Positions 52,496 to 62,038 of a DNA stretch of 64,000 nt are shown piece by piece. The DNA is from TWA4 sp964613155 (lineage in GTDB: Bacteria > Bacillota > Clostridia > Lachnospirales > Lachnospiraceae). The notes below the pieces were generated by a model. It saw nothing but the letters and a program-made list of their open reading frames with translations. It had not been told where the DNA came from and ran no database searches. A program made the translations under genes and the position numbers. The stretch is from assembly GCA_964613155.1 (NCBI GenBank), contig CAZTHP010000001.1, positions 1 to 64,000 on the forward strand, given 5' to 3'. Within the stretch, counting starts at the first letter, position 1. Every line of letters begins with the position of its first letter.

Positions 52496-53032
52496 CTAGC
52501 ATTCTGGTTCGATCAGACCGTAGGTACCATTTTTACGCTTATAAACGACATTGATTTCTTCTGTCAATGCATTGCGGAATACGAAGAAGGTATGTCCTAA
52601 TAATTCCATCTGCATACATGCTTCTTCTGGATCCATCGGTTTTACTGCGAAACGTTTGGTACGTTCAATCCGGATTTCTTCGGGATCTTCAAAATCTTCT
52701 TCCATATAGAAATCTGTAAAATCACTAATAGAAACAGCTCCTTTATTGGAAGCGGTCAGTTTCGTCTTATACTTTTTCAGCTGACGTTCGATAATTTCCT
52801 CGACCAGATCAATCGAAACGTACATATCTGTACTTTCTTGCTCTGAGCGGATGATATTGCCTTTGACGGGGATTGTAACTTCAATTTTCTGGCTGCCTTT
52901 TTCAACACTTAGTGTAACGTTGACCTGTGTATCAGGGCGGAAATATTTCTCCAATTTACCAAGCTTTTCTACGATGGCATCCTTCAGACCGTCAGTTACG
53001 TCGATATTGCGTCCAATAATGTTAAAACGCAT
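52496..53032 (-). CDS. hpf: Ribosome hibernation promoting factor, long form
   Basis: The 178-residue protein has the S30AE/HPF domain (about 1-100; GRNIDVTDGLKDAIVEKLGKLEKYF) and a C-terminal dimerisation domain (about 120-178; RTKRFAVKPMDPEEACMQMELLGHTFFVF), the long type that joins two 70S ribosomes into a 100S particle. AAGGAG precedes the ATG. It is divergently oriented from secA across a 709-base gap. Confidence 0.95.
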   Translation of the reverse strand: MRFNIIGRNIDVTDGLKDAIVEKLGKLEKYFRPDTQVNVTLSVEKGSQKIEVTIPVKGNIIRSEQESTDMYVSIDLVEEIIERQLKKYKTKLTASNKGAVSISDFTDFYMEEDFEDPEEIRIERTKRFAVKPMDPEEACMQMELLGHTFFVFRNALTEEINVVYKRKNGTYGLIEPEC

Positions 53033-53246
53033 AAAATCAGCTCCTTTGGACTATGATATTTAACACAGAATCTCATCTCAGAAATGGAATCTGCCTTTCT
53101 TTGATATCGTGTGCTTTCGCTCCTCTGATCATTTGCGACCAAATACAAAATTAAGAAAAACAAAATCCGTTCACATATATAAAATTCTGTGTTATATGAT
53201 GAAGTAGGATCGGGAAAGAGCCAACTGCATCATAAAGTCTAATGAT

Positions 53247-53274
53247 ATTATAGCATATTTTGCGAAAAAATCAA
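53247..53274 (-). promoter_or_regulatory. Likely promoter of hpf
   Basis: On the minus strand TTGATT and TATAAT with a 16-base spacer, giving a leader of about 200 bases. Confidence 0.55.
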
Positions 53275-53488
53275 GTAGATTCATCAAATTAACAGAAAAT
53301 TCAGGAAGTAAAGATTGCTGTTCCTTTAAAATGGATTTATTGTGTTAAATTGTGACGGTTTCCAGAAGATAATCTTGTCAAGAGATTTGAGAGGATTTCT
53401 CACTGCACAAGCTCTATTTCATAGATATACACAAAACGAATGTTTGCAATTGACAAAAATATCCACGAAAACTTGTCCATAACTCAAA

Positions 53489-53593
53489 TGTGGATAATGT
53501 GGATAACTCCGTGAATAACTTGATTTTTCATAAAAATAGCCGTTTTTTAATGGTGGATAACTTTTTGCTAAGATATACACAAAATGTGAATAA
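53489..53593. promoter_or_regulatory. DnaA-box cluster between hpf and secA
   Basis: Two perfect boxes TGTGGATAA abut at 53489-53497 and 53498-53506. GGTGGATAA (53552) and TGTGAATAA (53585) have one mismatch, CGTGAATAA (53510) two. All face the same way. Weaker boxes (ATATACACA type) lie at about 53423 and 53573. Confidence 0.75.
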
Positions 53594-53683
53594 CCTGTCC
53601 TACAAGGGGAAATAGCTGAAAATGCGGTGAAAAAGTTGTGCATTTTGCTATTTCGCTTGTTTTGGACTTTTCTCGAAAACTGG

Positions 53684-53712
53684 TTGAATTGCATGGATTT
53701 AAGTGGTACAAT
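53684..53712 (+). promoter_or_regulatory. Promoter of secA
   Basis: TTGAAT and TACAAT with a 17-base spacer, about 30 bases before the start and just after the DnaA-box cluster. Confidence 0.65.
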
Positions 53713-53741
53713 CTAACAGACGATTAACATGGAGGTTCAGA

Positions 53742-56315
53742 ATGGGATTATTTACAAAAATTTTTGGTACCTACAGTGAGCGAGAACTGAAGCTCATCAA
53801 TCCTATTGTTGATAAAATTGTTGCTTTAAAACCGCAGATGGAAGCGTTATCCGATGAAGAACTGCGCGGTAAGACTGAAGCGTTTAAAGCACGTTTTGCA
53901 GATGGAGAAACTCTGGATGCGCTTTTACCGGAAGCGTATGCTGTGGTAAGAGAGGCAGGCCGTCGTGTATTGGGAATGGAACATTATCCGGTACAGCTGA
54001 TCGGTGGTATTATTTTGCACCAGGGGCGTATTGCCGAGATGAAGACTGGTGAGGGTAAGACATTAGTATCCACACTTCCTGCATATTTGAATGCATTGAC
54101 AGGAAGAGGCGTTCATATTGTAACCGTTAACGATTATCTGGCACAGCGAGATGCTGAGTGGATGGGACAGATTCACCGCTTCTTAGGGTTAAGCGTTGGT
54201 GTCGTTTTAAACAGCATGAACAGCGAAGAACGCCGGGAAGCTTATGCATGTGATATTACTTATGTCACAAATAATGAGCTTGGCTTTGATTATCTGCGTG
54301 ATAACATGGTCTTATATAAGAAAGATCTGGTTCTGCGTGATCTGCATTATGCGATCATCGACGAAGTTGACTCTGTTTTGATCGACGAGGCGAGAACTCC
54401 CCTGATCATCAGTGGACAGGGCAGTAAATCCTCCGAATTATATGAGCAGTGCGATCGTCTGGCAAAACAGCTGGTAAAGGGAACATTCCGTCCGGAGCTG
54501 ACTAAGATGGAACTGCTGCTGAATGAAAATCCGGAAGCGGATGAAGACGGCGATTATGTAGTCAATGAAAAAGATAAGATCGTGACTTTGACAGCAGCAG
54601 GTATTAAGAAAGTAGAATCATATTTCCGTATTGAGAATCTGGCAGATCCGGAGAATCTGGAGAAGCAGCATAATATTATTTTAGCGCTGCGTGCACACAA
54701 TCTGATGCACGAAGGACACGATTATATTGTAAAAGATGATCAGGTTCTGATCATTGATGAATTTACTGGTCGTATTATGCCGGGACGTCGTTATTCAGAT
54801 GGTCTTCATCAGGCAATCGAAGCCAAAGAAGGCGTAAAGATCAAACGTGAGAATAAAACGATCGCGACCATTACCTTCCAGAATTTCTTCAATAAATTTG
54901 AGAAGAAAGCAGGTATGACTGGTACTGCGATGACAGAAGCGAAGGAATTCCAGGATATTTATGGTATGGATGTTGTGGAAGTTCCGACCAACAAACCGGT
55001 TATTCGTATTGACCGGGAAGATGCGGTATACACTACGCAGAAAGAAAAGTTCCGTGCCGTTGTAAAAGAAGTTTTGGCAGCACATGAAAAAGGACGTCCT
55101 GTACTGGTTGGTACTACATCGATTCAGAATACGGAATTATTAAGCCGTATGATTCATGAGAAGGGCATTCGTGAAGTTGAAGTGCTGAATGCGAAGATGC
55201 ATGAACAGGAAGCACGGATCGTTGCCAATGCAGGTCTTCACGGTGCGATCACGATCGCAACCAATATGGCAGGTCGTGGTACCGATATTAAGCTGGATGA
55301 AGAAGCAAAAGCAGCAGGTGGTTTGTTGATATTGGGTACAGAGCGTCATGAAGCAAGACGTATTGACAATCAGCTGCGTGGACGTTCTGGCCGTCAGGGA
55401 GATCCGGGTGAATCCAGATTCTTTATTTCCCTGGAAGATGATCTGATGCGTCTGTTTGGTTCTGAGCGTATGATGGGTATTTTCTCCAAGCTTGCAGCAG
55501 AAGATGAGGAGATCACACATAAATCCCTTTCCGATGCGATTCGGAAAGCACAGGAAAAGATTGAACACAATCATTTTGGTATTCGTAGAAATCTGTTTGA
55601 ATACGATCAGGTTAATAATGAACAGCGTGAAATCATTTATGCAGAACGCCGTAAAGTTCTGGACGGCGAAAATATGCGCAGTGTGATCATCGGCATGATT
55701 CAGGATATTATCGATCATTCTGTGGATATGTGTATTTCGGATGAGATGGAACCCGAAGAATGGAATATGACAGAGCTTTCCGGTTTAATCCGTCAGTGTA
55801 TTCCGCTGCAGCTGACTTTTACCTCCGATGAATTAAAGAAGATGAATGTGGGGCAGCTGAAACAGTCACTGAAAGAACAGGCGGTTAAGCTTTACGAATT
55901 AAAAGAGTCAGAATATCCCAGTGCTGAGATGATGCGTGAAGTAGAACGAATTATTCTGCTGCGTACCATCGACATGAAGTGGATGGATCATATTGACGAT
56001 ATGGTACAGCTGCGTCAGGGAATCGGCTTGCAGTCTTATGGACAGAAGGATCCTCTGGTTGAATATAAGATGGCAGCATTTGATATGTTTGAAGCACTCA
56101 CAGCATCCATTCAGGAAGAAACCGTTCGTCGGATGTACGCCGTAACACCGAAGCGTCAGGAAGAACGGACACAGGTAGTAAAAGTAACGGGAACAAATAA
56201 GGATGATTCCGCAGGCCCTAAGATCGTCAGACGTTCTGGCAAAAAGGTTTATCCGAATGATCCCTGCCCCTGCGGCTCCGGCAAGAAGTACAAGCAGTGC
56301 TGCGGTAAAAAATAG
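53742..56315 (+). CDS. secA: Preprotein translocase ATPase SecA
   Basis: The 857-residue motor drives proteins through SecYEG. Visible features are the Walker A region EMKTGEGKTLVSTLPAYL, DEVDSVLIDEARTPLIISG, ATNMAGRGTDIKL, LRGRSGRQGDPGESRFF and a C-terminal zinc SEC-C motif PCPCGSGKKYKQCC. ATG 53742 follows GGAGG; an in-frame GTG at 53703 lies in the promoter and is rejected. prfB follows after 113 bases. Confidence 0.97.
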   Translation: MGLFTKIFGTYSERELKLINPIVDKIVALKPQMEALSDEELRGKTEAFKARFADGETLDALLPEAYAVVREAGRRVLGMEHYPVQLIGGIILHQGRIAEMKTGEGKTLVSTLPAYLNALTGRGVHIVTVNDYLAQRDAEWMGQIHRFLGLSVGVVLNSMNSEERREAYACDITYVTNNELGFDYLRDNMVLYKKDLVLRDLHYAIIDEVDSVLIDEARTPLIISGQGSKSSELYEQCDRLAKQLVKGTFRPELTKMELLLNENPEADEDGDYVVNEKDKIVTLTAAGIKKVESYFRIENLADPENLEKQHNIILALRAHNLMHEGHDYIVKDDQVLIIDEFTGRIMPGRRYSDGLHQAIEAKEGVKIKRENKTIATITFQNFFNKFEKKAGMTGTAMTEAKEFQDIYGMDVVEVPTNKPVIRIDREDAVYTTQKEKFRAVVKEVLAAHEKGRPVLVGTTSIQNTELLSRMIHEKGIREVEVLNAKMHEQEARIVANAGLHGAITIATNMAGRGTDIKLDEEAKAAGGLLILGTERHEARRIDNQLRGRSGRQGDPGESRFFISLEDDLMRLFGSERMMGIFSKLAAEDEEITHKSLSDAIRKAQEKIEHNHFGIRRNLFEYDQVNNEQREIIYAERRKVLDGENMRSVIIGMIQDIIDHSVDMCISDEMEPEEWNMTELSGLIRQCIPLQLTFTSDELKKMNVGQLKQSLKEQAVKLYELKESEYPSAEMMREVERIILLRTIDMKWMDHIDDMVQLRQGIGLQSYGQKDPLVEYKMAAFDMFEALTASIQEETVRRMYAVTPKRQEERTQVVKVTGTNKDDSAGPKIVRRSGKKVYPNDPCPCGSGKKYKQCCGKK

Positions 56316-56428
56316 CTTTGAAAAAGCTTATTAGCGGGAAGTGCGTTCTTTGAGAAAAAAGAGAAATGCTGCTTTTGCAGCTGATGACGTTTTTTACGTC
56401 GCAAATAAAAAAAGAAAGAGGTGATAAC

Positions 56429-57551
56429 ATGGTTGAACTGGATCAGTTCAAATATACACTGTCAACCCTTGAGAAACCATTAATCGAAGTGAGGGATTCA
56501 CTTTAACTTAGCAGTTAAAAAAGATCGGATTGCAGAGTTGGAAAAATATATGGAGGAGCCGGATTTCTGGCTTGATCCTGATAAATCAACCCGTATTGTC
56601 CAGGAGATGAAAACTTTGAAAAACTGTGTGGAATCCGTAGAAAATCTGGAGACACAGTATGAAGAAATTCAGATTCTTTTGGAGATGGGCTATGAAGAAA
56701 ACGATGCATCTGTCATTCCGGAGATTGAGGATTCGCTGAAAAAATTCCAGGAGGAACTGGAAGAACTGCGGATCAGTACACTGTTGACAGGGGAATATGA
56801 CCGAAATCATGCAATTTTGACATTGCATGCAGGTGCAGGTGGTACAGAATCCTGCGACTGGGCAAGTATGCTGTATCGAATGTACTGCCGTTGGGCTGAA
56901 CGCCACGGTTTTTCGTTGGAAGTTCTGGATTATCTGGATGGAGAAGAAGCAGGCATTAAGTCTGTAACGGTTCAGATCAATGGAGAAAATGCTTACGGTT
57001 ATTTGCAGTCGGAAAAGGGAGTTCATCGGCTGGTACGAATCTCTCCTTTTAATGCAGCAGGGAAACGTCAAACTTCTTTTGTTTCCTGTGATGTGATGCC
57101 GGATATTGAGGAAGATATTGATATTGAGATCAATATGGATGATCTGCGAATTGATACGTATCGGTCCAGCGGTGCTGGCGGTCAGCATATCAATAAGACA
57201 TCATCGGCGATCCGTATCACGCATATTCCGACAAATATTGTTGTAACCTGTCAAAATGAACGTTCTCAATTTCAGAATAAAGATAAAGCAATGCAGATGC
57301 TGAAAGCAAAGCTGCTGCTCTTAAAACAGCAGGAAAATGCAGAAAAATTATCAGATATCCGAGGCGATATCAAAGATATCGGTTGGGGAAGTCAAATTCG
57401 TTCTTATGTCATGCAGCCGTATACGATGGTAAAAGATCATCGAACTTCCTTTGAAAGCGGCAATACAGACGCTGTTTTAGATGGCGCACTGGATCCATTT
57501 ATCAGTGCTTATTTAAAGTGGAAGCAAAAAGGAGGCAGCTCAGAAACCTGA
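56429..57551 (+). CDS. prfB: Peptide chain release factor 2, with programmed +1 frameshift
   Basis: RF2 ends translation at UGA and UAA. Translation starts at ATG 56429 (GAGGTG upstream), runs 25 codons to CTT at 56501-56503, meets UAA in frame, and continues in +1 frame from 56505 (NLAVKKDRIAELEKYME), giving about 373 residues. The RF2 anticodon-like motif SPF (RISPFNAAG) and GGQ (SGAGGQHINK) are present. The shift site has GAGGG five bases before CTT. The usual stop here is UGA; this one reads UAA. The segment from ATG 56538 alone would lack the N-terminus. Confidence 0.95.
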
Positions 57552-57654
57552 TCATATGATGAACAGCCGGTCACAAGATGATCATCTGTTATACGATTAT
57601 ACTCTGGTCTGTACAGTGCCTTTGGATCAAGAATCGAATAAGGAATGAGAATCT

Positions 57655-57696
57655 GAAAAGTAACAGTTTGGCAAGAAAGTTGAACTGTTACTTTTT
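57655..57696 (+). terminator. Terminator after prfB
   Basis: AAAAGTAACAGTT pairs with AACTGTTACTTTTT. Confidence 0.85.
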
Positions 57697-57784
57697 CGTT
57701 GAAACCTGTATCTAAATATGATATAGTAAATGGGTGTCTGCGTGATACATACATTTGTATTCTGTACACGGAGGTGAGAGCAAG

Positions 57785-58228
57785 GTGACAGAAAGCAATA
57801 ACTATTTTATCGTAAAGAAAAAAGCACTTCCGGAAGTTCTTTTAAAAGTTGTAGAAGCAAAACGCTTGTTAGAAGCAGATAAAAATATGACCATACAAGC
57901 TGCTATGAATCGAGTTGGCATCAGCAGAAGTTCGTACTATAAATATAAGGACGATATTATGCCTTTTCGGGAAAATCTTCAAGGAAAGACGATTACATTT
58001 ATGATCATCATGGAAGATATTCCTGGACTGCTGTCAGAAGTTTTGAAAGTAATCGCAGAATATCAAGCAAGTATTCTTACAATTTTGCAGGCAATCCCTG
58101 TTAATGGGGTCGCTTCTTTAACAATCAGCGTCGATGTCCTTTCATCCGCTACCGATATTTCCGATATGGTTGCAACAATTGAAGGATTAAAAGGGATTTG
58201 TGAACTGAAATTGTTATCGAGAGAATAA
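57785..58228 (+). CDS. ACT domain protein, PheB/UPF0735 type
   Basis: The 147-residue protein has an N-terminal helix-turn-helix-like region (KNMTIQAAMNRVGISRSSYY) and a C-terminal ACT domain (TFMIIMEDIPGLLSEVLKVI). It lies before hom, a common pairing in Bacillota, and is thought to sense an amino acid such as threonine. Start GTG 57785 has GGAGGTGAG at good spacing; the frame upstream to 57755 lies over that site. Confidence 0.9.
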   Translation: MTESNNYFIVKKKALPEVLLKVVEAKRLLEADKNMTIQAAMNRVGISRSSYYKYKDDIMPFRENLQGKTITFMIIMEDIPGLLSEVLKVIAEYQASILTILQAIPVNGVASLTISVDVLSSATDISDMVATIEGLKGICELKLLSRE

Positions 58229-58269
58229 ATTCCAGAACGCACAGTCTGGAAATTCTGTGCAGAAGGGGA

Positions 58270-58395
58270 GTTTCGGAGTGCAAGCGTTGCAAGTTGGATT
58301 GTAAAAGAGGCGCTTTGGAGTGCAGCGTTGCAAGTTAGATTGCAAAAGAGGTGTTTTGGGATGCAGCTTTGCAAGTTCACTTGTAAAAGAGAAGT
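58270..58395. repeat. 41-bp tandem array
   Basis: Three copies of a unit with GGAGTGCAGCGTTGCAAGTT and ATTGCAAAAGAGG; GTTGCAAGTT-type blocks begin at 58286, 58327 and 58368. It separates the ACT gene from hom. Confidence 0.92.
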
Positions 58396-58433
58396 TCCGA
58401 GACTTCAATTACAGGAATCCTGTCGGAAGCACA

Positions 58434-58466
58434 GCGAGGAGAGAATAACAGAATAACGAGGAGAGA
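58434..58466 (+). repeat. Duplicated ribosome-binding region before hom
   Basis: CGAGGAGAGA occurs twice about 24 bases apart; only the second is placed to serve the hom start. Confidence 0.8.
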
Positions 58467-58470
58467 TACT

Positions 58471-59679
58471 ATGGCAAAAATTGCAGTTATGGGTTACGGT
58501 ACCATAGGAAGCGGTGTTGTGGAAGCGTTTTCCATGAATCAGAAAAGCATTCAGAAAAAAGCAGGAGAGGAAATTACAGTCAAATATATTCTGGATATCC
58601 GGGATTTTCCGGGTAGTCCGATTGAATCTTTGATCGTCCATGATTACAAGGTGATCGCACAGGACCCTGAAATCTCTGTAGTTGTGGAAACAATGGGCGG
58701 AGTAGAACCGGCTAATACATTTGTCATGGCGATGTTAGAAGCAGGAAAAAGCGTTGTAACTTCCAATAAAGCACTTGTTGCAGAGTATGGTGTAGAATTA
58801 ATGGAAACCGCAGCTGCACATCATTGTCATTTTCTGTTTGGAGCAAGTGTTGGCGGCGGAATCCCGATCATTCGCCCTTTGACTGCTTGTCTGACACCGG
58901 ATGTTGTTACCGAAATTACAGGTATTTTGAACGGTACGACCAATTATATTCTGACCGAAATGAGCCAAAAGGGTGTCAGCTTTGAAGAAGCCTTAAAAGA
59001 AGCGCAGGAATTAGGTTATGCGGAAAAAGACCCCACTGCTGATGTAAGCGGCGGCGATACCTGCCGAAAGATCGCGATTTTATCATCGGTTGCGATGGGA
59101 CGAAAGGTAGTCTTTACGGATATTCATATGGAAGGTATTACCGGTGTCAGCACAGAAGATTTCCAATATGCCTCCGCTATGGATATGTCGATCAAATTGC
59201 TTGCCAGCAGTAAGATGTCAGAAGATCACAGCAGTATGAAGACGATGGTAGCTCCTTTTCTGATTCATAGAACTCATCCGCTTTACAGTGTACAGGATGT
59301 TTTCAACGCAGTGATGGTAACGGGCAATGTTGTGGATACTCTGATGTTTTATGGACGCGGTGCCGGAAAATTACCGACCGCAGCAGCAGTAGCCGCTGAT
59401 GTAATTGAAATTGTGAAAGGAACCTGTGAAACAATTCCCTGGGAGAAGGATGTTTTAGTACCGGATGATTACAAGCAGTATCAAAACCGTTTTCTGGTAA
59501 GACTGCCGGAAGATACCGATTCCGCGCTTTATCAAAAAAACTTCCAGCCAGAGCAGATTTTAACGGGTATTGTACCGAATGAAATTGGTCTGGTAACGGC
59601 TCCTATGACGGAGGCGTGCTATCTGGAGGCTGAAAAAGAAATCGGAAAAGTGATCAGCCGCACGCGTTTATATGCGTAA
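58471..59679 (+). CDS. hom: Homoserine dehydrogenase
   Basis: The 402-residue enzyme reduces aspartate semialdehyde to homoserine for threonine and methionine. It has the NAD(P) motif VMGYGTIGSGVVEAF, TSNKALVAEYG, the catalytic region GGGIPIIRPL and GILNGTTNYILTEM and AQELGYAEKDPTADVSGGD. There is no fused C-terminal ACT domain of the usual type; the adjacent ACT protein may supply regulation. GAGGAGAGA precedes the ATG. Confidence 0.95.
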   Translation: MAKIAVMGYGTIGSGVVEAFSMNQKSIQKKAGEEITVKYILDIRDFPGSPIESLIVHDYKVIAQDPEISVVVETMGGVEPANTFVMAMLEAGKSVVTSNKALVAEYGVELMETAAAHHCHFLFGASVGGGIPIIRPLTACLTPDVVTEITGILNGTTNYILTEMSQKGVSFEEALKEAQELGYAEKDPTADVSGGDTCRKIAILSSVAMGRKVVFTDIHMEGITGVSTEDFQYASAMDMSIKLLASSKMSEDHSSMKTMVAPFLIHRTHPLYSVQDVFNAVMVTGNVVDTLMFYGRGAGKLPTAAAVAADVIEIVKGTCETIPWEKDVLVPDDYKQYQNRFLVRLPEDTDSALYQKNFQPEQILTGIVPNEIGLVTAPMTEACYLEAEKEIGKVISRTRLYA

Positions 59680-59721
59680 AATCGATCATATTTTGTGTAC
59701 TTGTTGGGGGAGAGCAGATTT

Positions 59722-60321
59722 ATGAAGAAAAAGAAACTATCCGTTCATCATCTCGTGCAGATCGGGATGTTTGGCGCTTTGGCAGCAATTTTGATGTTAT
59801 TTGAATTTCCGCTGCCGTTTATTGCACCGCCTTTTTATGAACTGGATTTAAGTGAAGTACCGGTTCTGATCGGAACATTCAGCATGGGGCCTGTGGCAGG
59901 TGTTTTGATCGAATTGATCAAGATTTTATTAAAATTAGTTATCAAAGGTACGTCAACTGCCTATGTAGGAGATGTGGCAAATTTTGCGATTGGCTGTTGT
60001 TTCCTGCTTCCGGCTGGTGTTATGTATAAAGTGCGCAGAACCAGAAAATGCGCCGTACGCGGTATGGTACTGGGAACTTTGGTGATGGCAAGTGTAGGCG
60101 GTTTGATCAATGCCTATATTATGCTTCCATTCTTTTCTCAGTTTTATGGGATTCCTCTTGACGGTCTGATTCAGATGGGAACCGAGGTAAATGGCCTGAT
60201 CACAAGTCTTCCTACTTTTGTATTGATCGCTGTTGTACCGTTTAATCTGGTAAAAGGTGCTCTGGTCAGCCTGATCACAATGCTGGTTTATAAACGAGTA
60301 CGGATTTTGATTCATGAATAA
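59722..60321 (+). CDS. ECF transporter S component, RibU-like (riboflavin)
   Basis: The 199-residue membrane protein has about six hydrophobic segments and RibU features: VQIGMFGALAAILMLFEFPL, PPFYELDLSEVPVLIG and LPTFVLIAVVPFNLVKG. RibU binds riboflavin and works with a shared ECF ATPase module encoded elsewhere. No FMN riboswitch is seen in the 42-base gap after hom. ATG 59722 follows GGGGAGAG; the GTG at 59695 is rejected. Confidence 0.82.
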   Translation: MKKKKLSVHHLVQIGMFGALAAILMLFEFPLPFIAPPFYELDLSEVPVLIGTFSMGPVAGVLIELIKILLKLVIKGTSTAYVGDVANFAIGCCFLLPAGVMYKVRRTRKCAVRGMVLGTLVMASVGGLINAYIMLPFFSQFYGIPLDGLIQMGTEVNGLITSLPTFVLIAVVPFNLVKGALVSLITMLVYKRVRILIHE

Positions 60322-60458
60322 AGGAACTGTAATTTTGGCTTTGTTCCATGAAAACTGGAATTAAAGTTTTTGCGTTGTGAAAATAGGATTGCGGTTTTGA
60401 ATCCAATTTATAAATAACTGGAGCTGCAATTCTGATCCTGCTATGGATAAAGAAATTT

Positions 60459-60500
60459 GCAATTTTTGATCTGCAGATTAAAAATTGCAGATCAAAAAAG
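60459..60500. other. Two mutually exclusive hairpins
   Basis: GCAATTTTT (60459) can pair with AAAAATTGC (60480), or TTTTTGATCTGCA (60463) with TGCAGATCAAAAA (60486). The T-rich side is on the minus strand, as is that of a CTGCCG/CGGCAG hairpin just after it, though no minus-strand gene is near. Confidence 0.55.
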
Positions 60501-60516
60501 AAAAAGCTGCCGGAGG

Positions 60517-60545
60517 TTTACTGCCTTCGGCAGTTGTGCTATAAT
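60517..60545 (+). promoter_or_regulatory. Promoter of the YcxB-like gene
   Basis: TTTACT and TATAAT with a 17-base spacer; the spacer lies in the CGGCAG hairpin. Confidence 0.6.
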
Positions 60546-60653
60546 CGTTAAATCGGCAGAAAAGTATCAGCATATTCAAGCGTGATTCTAAGGATTTTCG
60601 CATGGAAAAGATGGATGGATTCTGTCGAAAAAATATAAAGCGGGGGAACTAAG

Positions 60654-61148
60654 ATGACATTCAAAGTGAAAGTCAGAGCGAGAGATTTATATGGATTTAC
60701 AATATATCATACGTATTCAGGTATGATGGGCAAGCTTTGGGTTCTTTTCAGTATCGTTTGTTTAGCAGCAGCAATATGGACATTTGGTGATATTTCCGTA
60801 CAGGGAACTGTGGCACTTGTAGTAATGGGCTGCCTTTTTACCGTACTGAATCCGCTGATGCTGTATTATAAATGTATCAGACGTGTACAGAAAACAGCGA
60901 TCTATAAAGAGCCGTTTCAATATACCTTGACCAAAAAAGGATTTTCAATCGCGCAGGGAGATCAGAGCAGTCAGATGAGATGGCTGGATTTATTTCAGAT
61001 CATTTGTACCAAAAAAGCGGTTTACTTATGTCCGGATCCAATCCATGCGCAGATTATTTCACTGGAACAGCTGGGCGATCAGGCCGAGCAGCTGAAAGAT
61101 TTTCTGAGAAAACAGGTTTCTCAGGATGTTAGAAAAAAAGGTTTGTAG
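60654..61148 (+). CDS. YcxB-like domain membrane protein
   Basis: The 164-residue protein has two adjacent membrane segments (about 28-45 and 50-70) and a soluble C-terminal part with FQYTLTKKGFSI and MRWLDLFQIICTKKAVYLC, the YcxB-like pattern. The function of this family is unknown. It is followed by tsaE, 51 bases on. Confidence 0.78.
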   Translation: MTFKVKVRARDLYGFTIYHTYSGMMGKLWVLFSIVCLAAAIWTFGDISVQGTVALVVMGCLFTVLNPLMLYYKCIRRVQKTAIYKEPFQYTLTKKGFSIAQGDQSSQMRWLDLFQIICTKKAVYLCPDPIHAQIISLEQLGDQAEQLKDFLRKQVSQDVRKKGL

Positions 61149-61199
61149 TAGGCAGTGGATAGCGAGAGTTTATCCAGTATCAGAAAAATCGGAGGCGTT

Positions 61200-61646
61200 A
61201 TGAAAAAAATAGAGGTTTATGAATCCTTTACTCCTTCGGAGACATTTGAATTGGGACGGAAGCTGGGAAGCTGTGCAAAACCGGGCATGATTATTTGCCT
61301 GAATGGGGATCTGGGAACTGGGAAAACCGTTTTTACCCAAGGTTTTGCAGCGGGATTAGGGATCACAGAACCCGTAAGCAGTCCTACTTTTACAATTGTG
61401 CAGGTATATGAAGAAGGGCGTTTGCCGTTGTATCATTTTGATGTATACCGCATTGGTGATCCGGAAGAAATGGAAGAAATTGGCTATGAAGATTATTTTT
61501 ACGGGGTAGGAGTCTGTCTGGTAGAATGGTCAGAATTAATCGAAGAATTGATTCCAGAAGATGCGATGAGTGTTCTGATTGAAAAAGATTTGGAACGAGG
61601 CTTTGATTTTCGCAGAATCACCTGGTCGCATGAAGAAGTGATGTGA
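61200..61646 (+). CDS. tsaE: tRNA t6A threonylcarbamoyl transferase ATPase TsaE
   Basis: The 148-residue ATPase has Walker A NGDLGTGKTVFTQG, then VSSPTFTIVQVYEEG, HFDVYRI and CLVEWSELI. With TsaB and TsaD it adds threonylcarbamoyl to A37 of tRNAs reading ANN codons. GGAGGCG precedes ATG 61200; upstream in-frame starts lack a site. A long repeat array separates it from tsaB. Confidence 0.93.
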   Translation: MKKIEVYESFTPSETFELGRKLGSCAKPGMIICLNGDLGTGKTVFTQGFAAGLGITEPVSSPTFTIVQVYEEGRLPLYHFDVYRIGDPEEMEEIGYEDYFYGVGVCLVEWSELIEELIPEDAMSVLIEKDLERGFDFRRITWSHEEVM

Positions 61647-61680
61647 ATTTATTTTTCATTGTGACAAGGATGGAATTGTA

Positions 61681-61990
61681 AAGTTGCTTGCTTGCTAAGA
61701 CAAAAAACGCGTTGTAAGCTAGTTTTTGGCTAAGGCGAAATGGAACTGCAAGTTGGTTTTCGTTATGACAAAAAACGGACTGTAAGTTAGTTTTCGTTAT
61801 GGCAAAGAATGGACTGTAAGTTAGTTTTCGTCATGGCAAAGAATGGACTGTAAGTTAGTTTTCGTTATGGCAAAGAACGGACGGCAAGCTGCTTTTGAGC
61901 TAGGATAAAAAAGTATTGCAAGCTTGTTTTTAGCTAGGACAAAAATAGACGGCAAGCTGGTTTTCGATTATATAAGAACGAAGTGTAAGG
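61681..61990. repeat. 34-bp tandem array
   Basis: Nine or more copies of CTGTAAGTTAGTTTTCGTTA-TGGCAAAGAATGGA and variants fill the 392-base gap between tsaE and tsaB; the centre copies are nearly identical and the ends decayed. Confidence 0.93.
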
Positions 61991-62038
61991 TTAGTTCTTA
62001 CCAATGACGAGGAAGGAATTCAATAAAGGATTTAATAT

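Noticed and set aside
53423..53593. Calling the DnaA-box cluster the chromosome origin
   Set aside because: No dnaA, dnaN or other origin-linked genes nearby; gene context is secA/prfB, so only a cluster is claimed.
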